Positions 22,042 to 23,187 of a stretch of DNA of 23,187 nt are shown piece after piece. The notes under the pieces are model-generated. The model was not told where the DNA came from. It was given only the letters and a program-made list of their open reading frames with translations, and made no database searches. Position 1 is the first letter of the stretch, and each line of letters begins with the position of its first letter. The stretch covers positions 1 to 23,187 of the forward strand of contig CAZOHG010000053.1 in the NCBI GenBank assembly GCA_964579725.1, written 5' to 3'. This DNA comes from CAZOHG01 sp964579725 (lineage in GTDB: Bacteria; Zhuqueibacterota; JdFR-76; BMS3Abin05). The position numbers and the translations under genes were made by a program.

Positions 22042-22824
22042 TCAGGGATTTTTCCATTTTGGCCGGCGCTTTTCGAGAAAGGCACGGAAGCCCTCAAATC
22101 CGTCCTCACTCTGAAAAATCGCTTTTTGGTGAACGGCTTCCTGGGCAAGAGCCGATTCAAAGGTACCTTCCAAAGCGGCGTGAATGGCTTTTTTGGCGCG
22201 GGAAAGGGCCATCGGAGCCTGCCCGGCCAGAAATTCGGCAAACTGTGCCACTTTCGATTCAAATTCCTTTTCAGGGTACACCCGATTGACAAGCCCCATT
22301 TCGAGCGCTTCCGCGGCATCTACGGTGTTCCCTGTTAAGACCATTTCCATTGCGCGCCCCATTCCCACCAGCCGCGGCAGGGTAAAGGTTCCGCCGCCGT
22401 CCGGAATGAGTCCCACATGAATGAAAATCTCCGAAAATTTTGCGTTTTGCGAGGCCAGGCGCAGGTCACAGGCTAAAGCCATATTAAGGCCAATTCCCGC
22501 CGCCACCCCGTTGATAGCGGCCACAATTGGAAGAGAGCTGTTCCAGATTGACAGGAGCGTGGGAGTGTAGGTTTTGAGCAAAACTTCGTAGGCTTCGTCG
22601 GGCGAGAGCTTATTTTGCAAAGCCGCTTTAATATCCGCTCCGCTGGAGAACGCCCCTCCGGAACCGGAGAGCACCACAACTCGCGTCCCGTCCTTTTCGG
22701 AGATTTCGATTTCGGCGCGAATGCGGCTCATGGTTTCCGTGTCGACGGCATTGCGTACTTCCGGCCGATTGAGGGTCAAAAAACAAACCCGATTTTTGCG
22801 TTGTACCAAAAGTTTCGTGGACAT
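22042..22824 (-). CDS. Enoyl-CoA hydratase/isomerase family protein, PaaG-like
   Basis: 260 residues with a complete crotonase fold. The oxyanion-hole segments are FSSGADI (59-65) and GVAAGIGL (106-113). The two glutamates that catalyse hydration in classical enoyl-CoA hydratase (rat E144 and E164) align with N114 and F134 here. Instead there is D142 in GLIPDGGGTF, the position of the catalytic Asp in PaaG-type isomerases. An isomerase activity on an acyl-CoA is therefore more likely than hydration. I chose the ATG at 22824, which has AAAGG about seven bases upstream; the frame opens at a TTG five codons earlier. It lies upstream of the dienoyl-CoA reductase-like gene on the same strand (219 bases apart), suggesting a joint role in unsaturated or aromatic acyl-CoA degradation. 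Confidence 0.9.
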   Translation of the reverse strand: MSTKLLVQRKNRVCFLTLNRPEVRNAVDTETMSRIRAEIEISEKDGTRVVVLSGSGGAFSSGADIKAALQNKLSPDEAYEVLLKTYTPTLLSIWNSSLPIVAAINGVAAGIGLNMALACDLRLASQNAKFSEIFIHVGLIPDGGGTFTLPRLVGMGRAMEMVLTGNTVDAAEALEMGLVNRVYPEKEFESKVAQFAEFLAGQAPMALSRAKKAIHAALEGTFESALAQEAVHQKAIFQSEDGFEGFRAFLEKRRPKWKNP

Positions 22825-22868
22825 GTGCGTGCCTTTCAATTTAAAACGTGTTCAACTGAAAAATGCTG

Positions 22869-22896
22869 ACAAACCTGCCCGCTTTTTGGAGGCAGG
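22869..22896 (-). terminator. Possible terminator after the truncated - strand gene
   Basis: CCTGCC and GGCAGG (22874-22879, 22891-22896) form a six-pair GC-rich stem with an 11-base loop. On the - strand TTTGTC follows, a poor U-run. It lies 35 bases after the stop at 22932. Confidence 0.4.
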
Positions 22897-22931
22897 GCTG
22901 AGTCTGAAATCATCCATTCCCCGAAGATTGG

Positions 22932-23187
22932 TTAGAAATTCCAGAGCGCCTGAAGCTGAATCTGGTGAATCAAATAGCTGCGTTGCCGAGTACTCCGTAC
23001 CCTGAGTGTGGACACCGAAATCAATCCGCGTGGTGTGGGTCCCTGAAGTAAAAAGAGCTTGAAAACGGGGCCGTAACTCCAGTATTTTTTCGCTTTTTCA
23101 GCGCGCTGCAGTTTGTTTTGACGAACCGTGTACGACCATTCCTTCCGTAAATAGCTCTGAATGCCGGCCGAGGTCCGGAAGACTGAA
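22932..23187 (-). CDS. 3' end of a probable outer-membrane beta-barrel protein gene
   Basis: The frame is open from the window edge to a TAA at 22934-22932, giving 84 C-terminal residues with no start in view. The sequence is rich in alternating hydrophobic and polar residues (FKLFLLQ, GLISVSTLRVRS, YLIHQIQLQALWNF) and in Tyr and Trp. It ends in Phe preceded by such a strand, the C-terminal signature recognised by the BAM machinery in outer-membrane barrels. No conserved enzyme motif is visible. The gene points the same way as the crotonase and SDR genes, with a 107-base gap. The reading frame is well supported; the barrel call is inference from strand pattern and terminal Phe. Confidence 0.6.
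   Translation of the reverse strand, partial: SVFRTSAGIQSYLRKEWSYTVRQNKLQRAEKAKKYWSYGPVFKLFLLQGPTPRGLISVSTLRVRSTRQRSYLIHQIQLQALWNF

Noticed and set aside
21838..22338. 166-residue open frame on the + strand
   Set aside because: Half of it is antisense to the crotonase gene, and it has no motif or homology I recognise.

Overview
The window suggests a Gram-negative bacterium of moderate GC content. It has an Mpl murein-tripeptide ligase, a sigma-54 activator, the 3' end of a probable outer-membrane beta-barrel gene (C-terminal Phe) and a CitMHS_2/NhaD-like antiporter with a signal-peptide-like N-terminus. The MoxR-DUF58 pair, large GAF/PAS kinases and Mpl together fit an FCB-type lineage such as Calditrichota or KSB1. 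That placement is inference from gene content, not a measured phylogeny. No tRNA, rRNA, insertion sequence or CRISPR array was seen.

Layout: (1) 1-3719, + strand: the 3' end of a histidine kinase, a receiver-PAS-PAS histidine kinase and an NtrC-type sigma-54 response regulator, tightly packed. (2) 3750-5168, - strand: Mpl, with its own candidate promoter. (3) 5496-10591, - strand: a STAS antagonist with a strong terminator, an RsbW-type kinase with a promoter overlapped by a perfect dyad, and a roughly 1290-residue GAF/PAS histidine kinase. (4) 10794-12476, + strand: promoter, antiporter, terminator. (5) 12719-15385, + strand: a three-gene unit of a second STAS protein, a PelD-like membrane protein (four TM segments, GAF, degenerate GGDEF with an RxxD motif) and a PelE-like HEAT/TPR protein. 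(6) 15419-17602, - strand: a solitary Cas6-family RAMP protein with a four-cysteine cluster, and RlmN. (7) 18019-20958, + strand: MoxR ATPase, DUF58 protein and a CaCA-type Na+/Ca2+ antiporter. (8) 20962-23187, - strand: a 2,4-dienoyl-CoA-reductase-like SDR, a PaaG-like crotonase and the truncated outer-membrane protein gene.

How the genes may work together: the first 15 kb are dominated by signal transduction. There is a phosphorelay ending in sigma-54 activation, a partner-switching pair with no sigma factor beside it, a giant sensor kinase with no adjacent regulator, and a PelD/PelE-like pair preceded by a STAS protein. In Pseudomonas, PelD-PelE belongs to the c-di-GMP-gated Pel polysaccharide machine. 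Here the pair stands without pelA, B, C, F or G in view, which makes the STAS-PelD-PelE unit the best candidate for an undescribed system. The orphan Cas6-like protein is the second.
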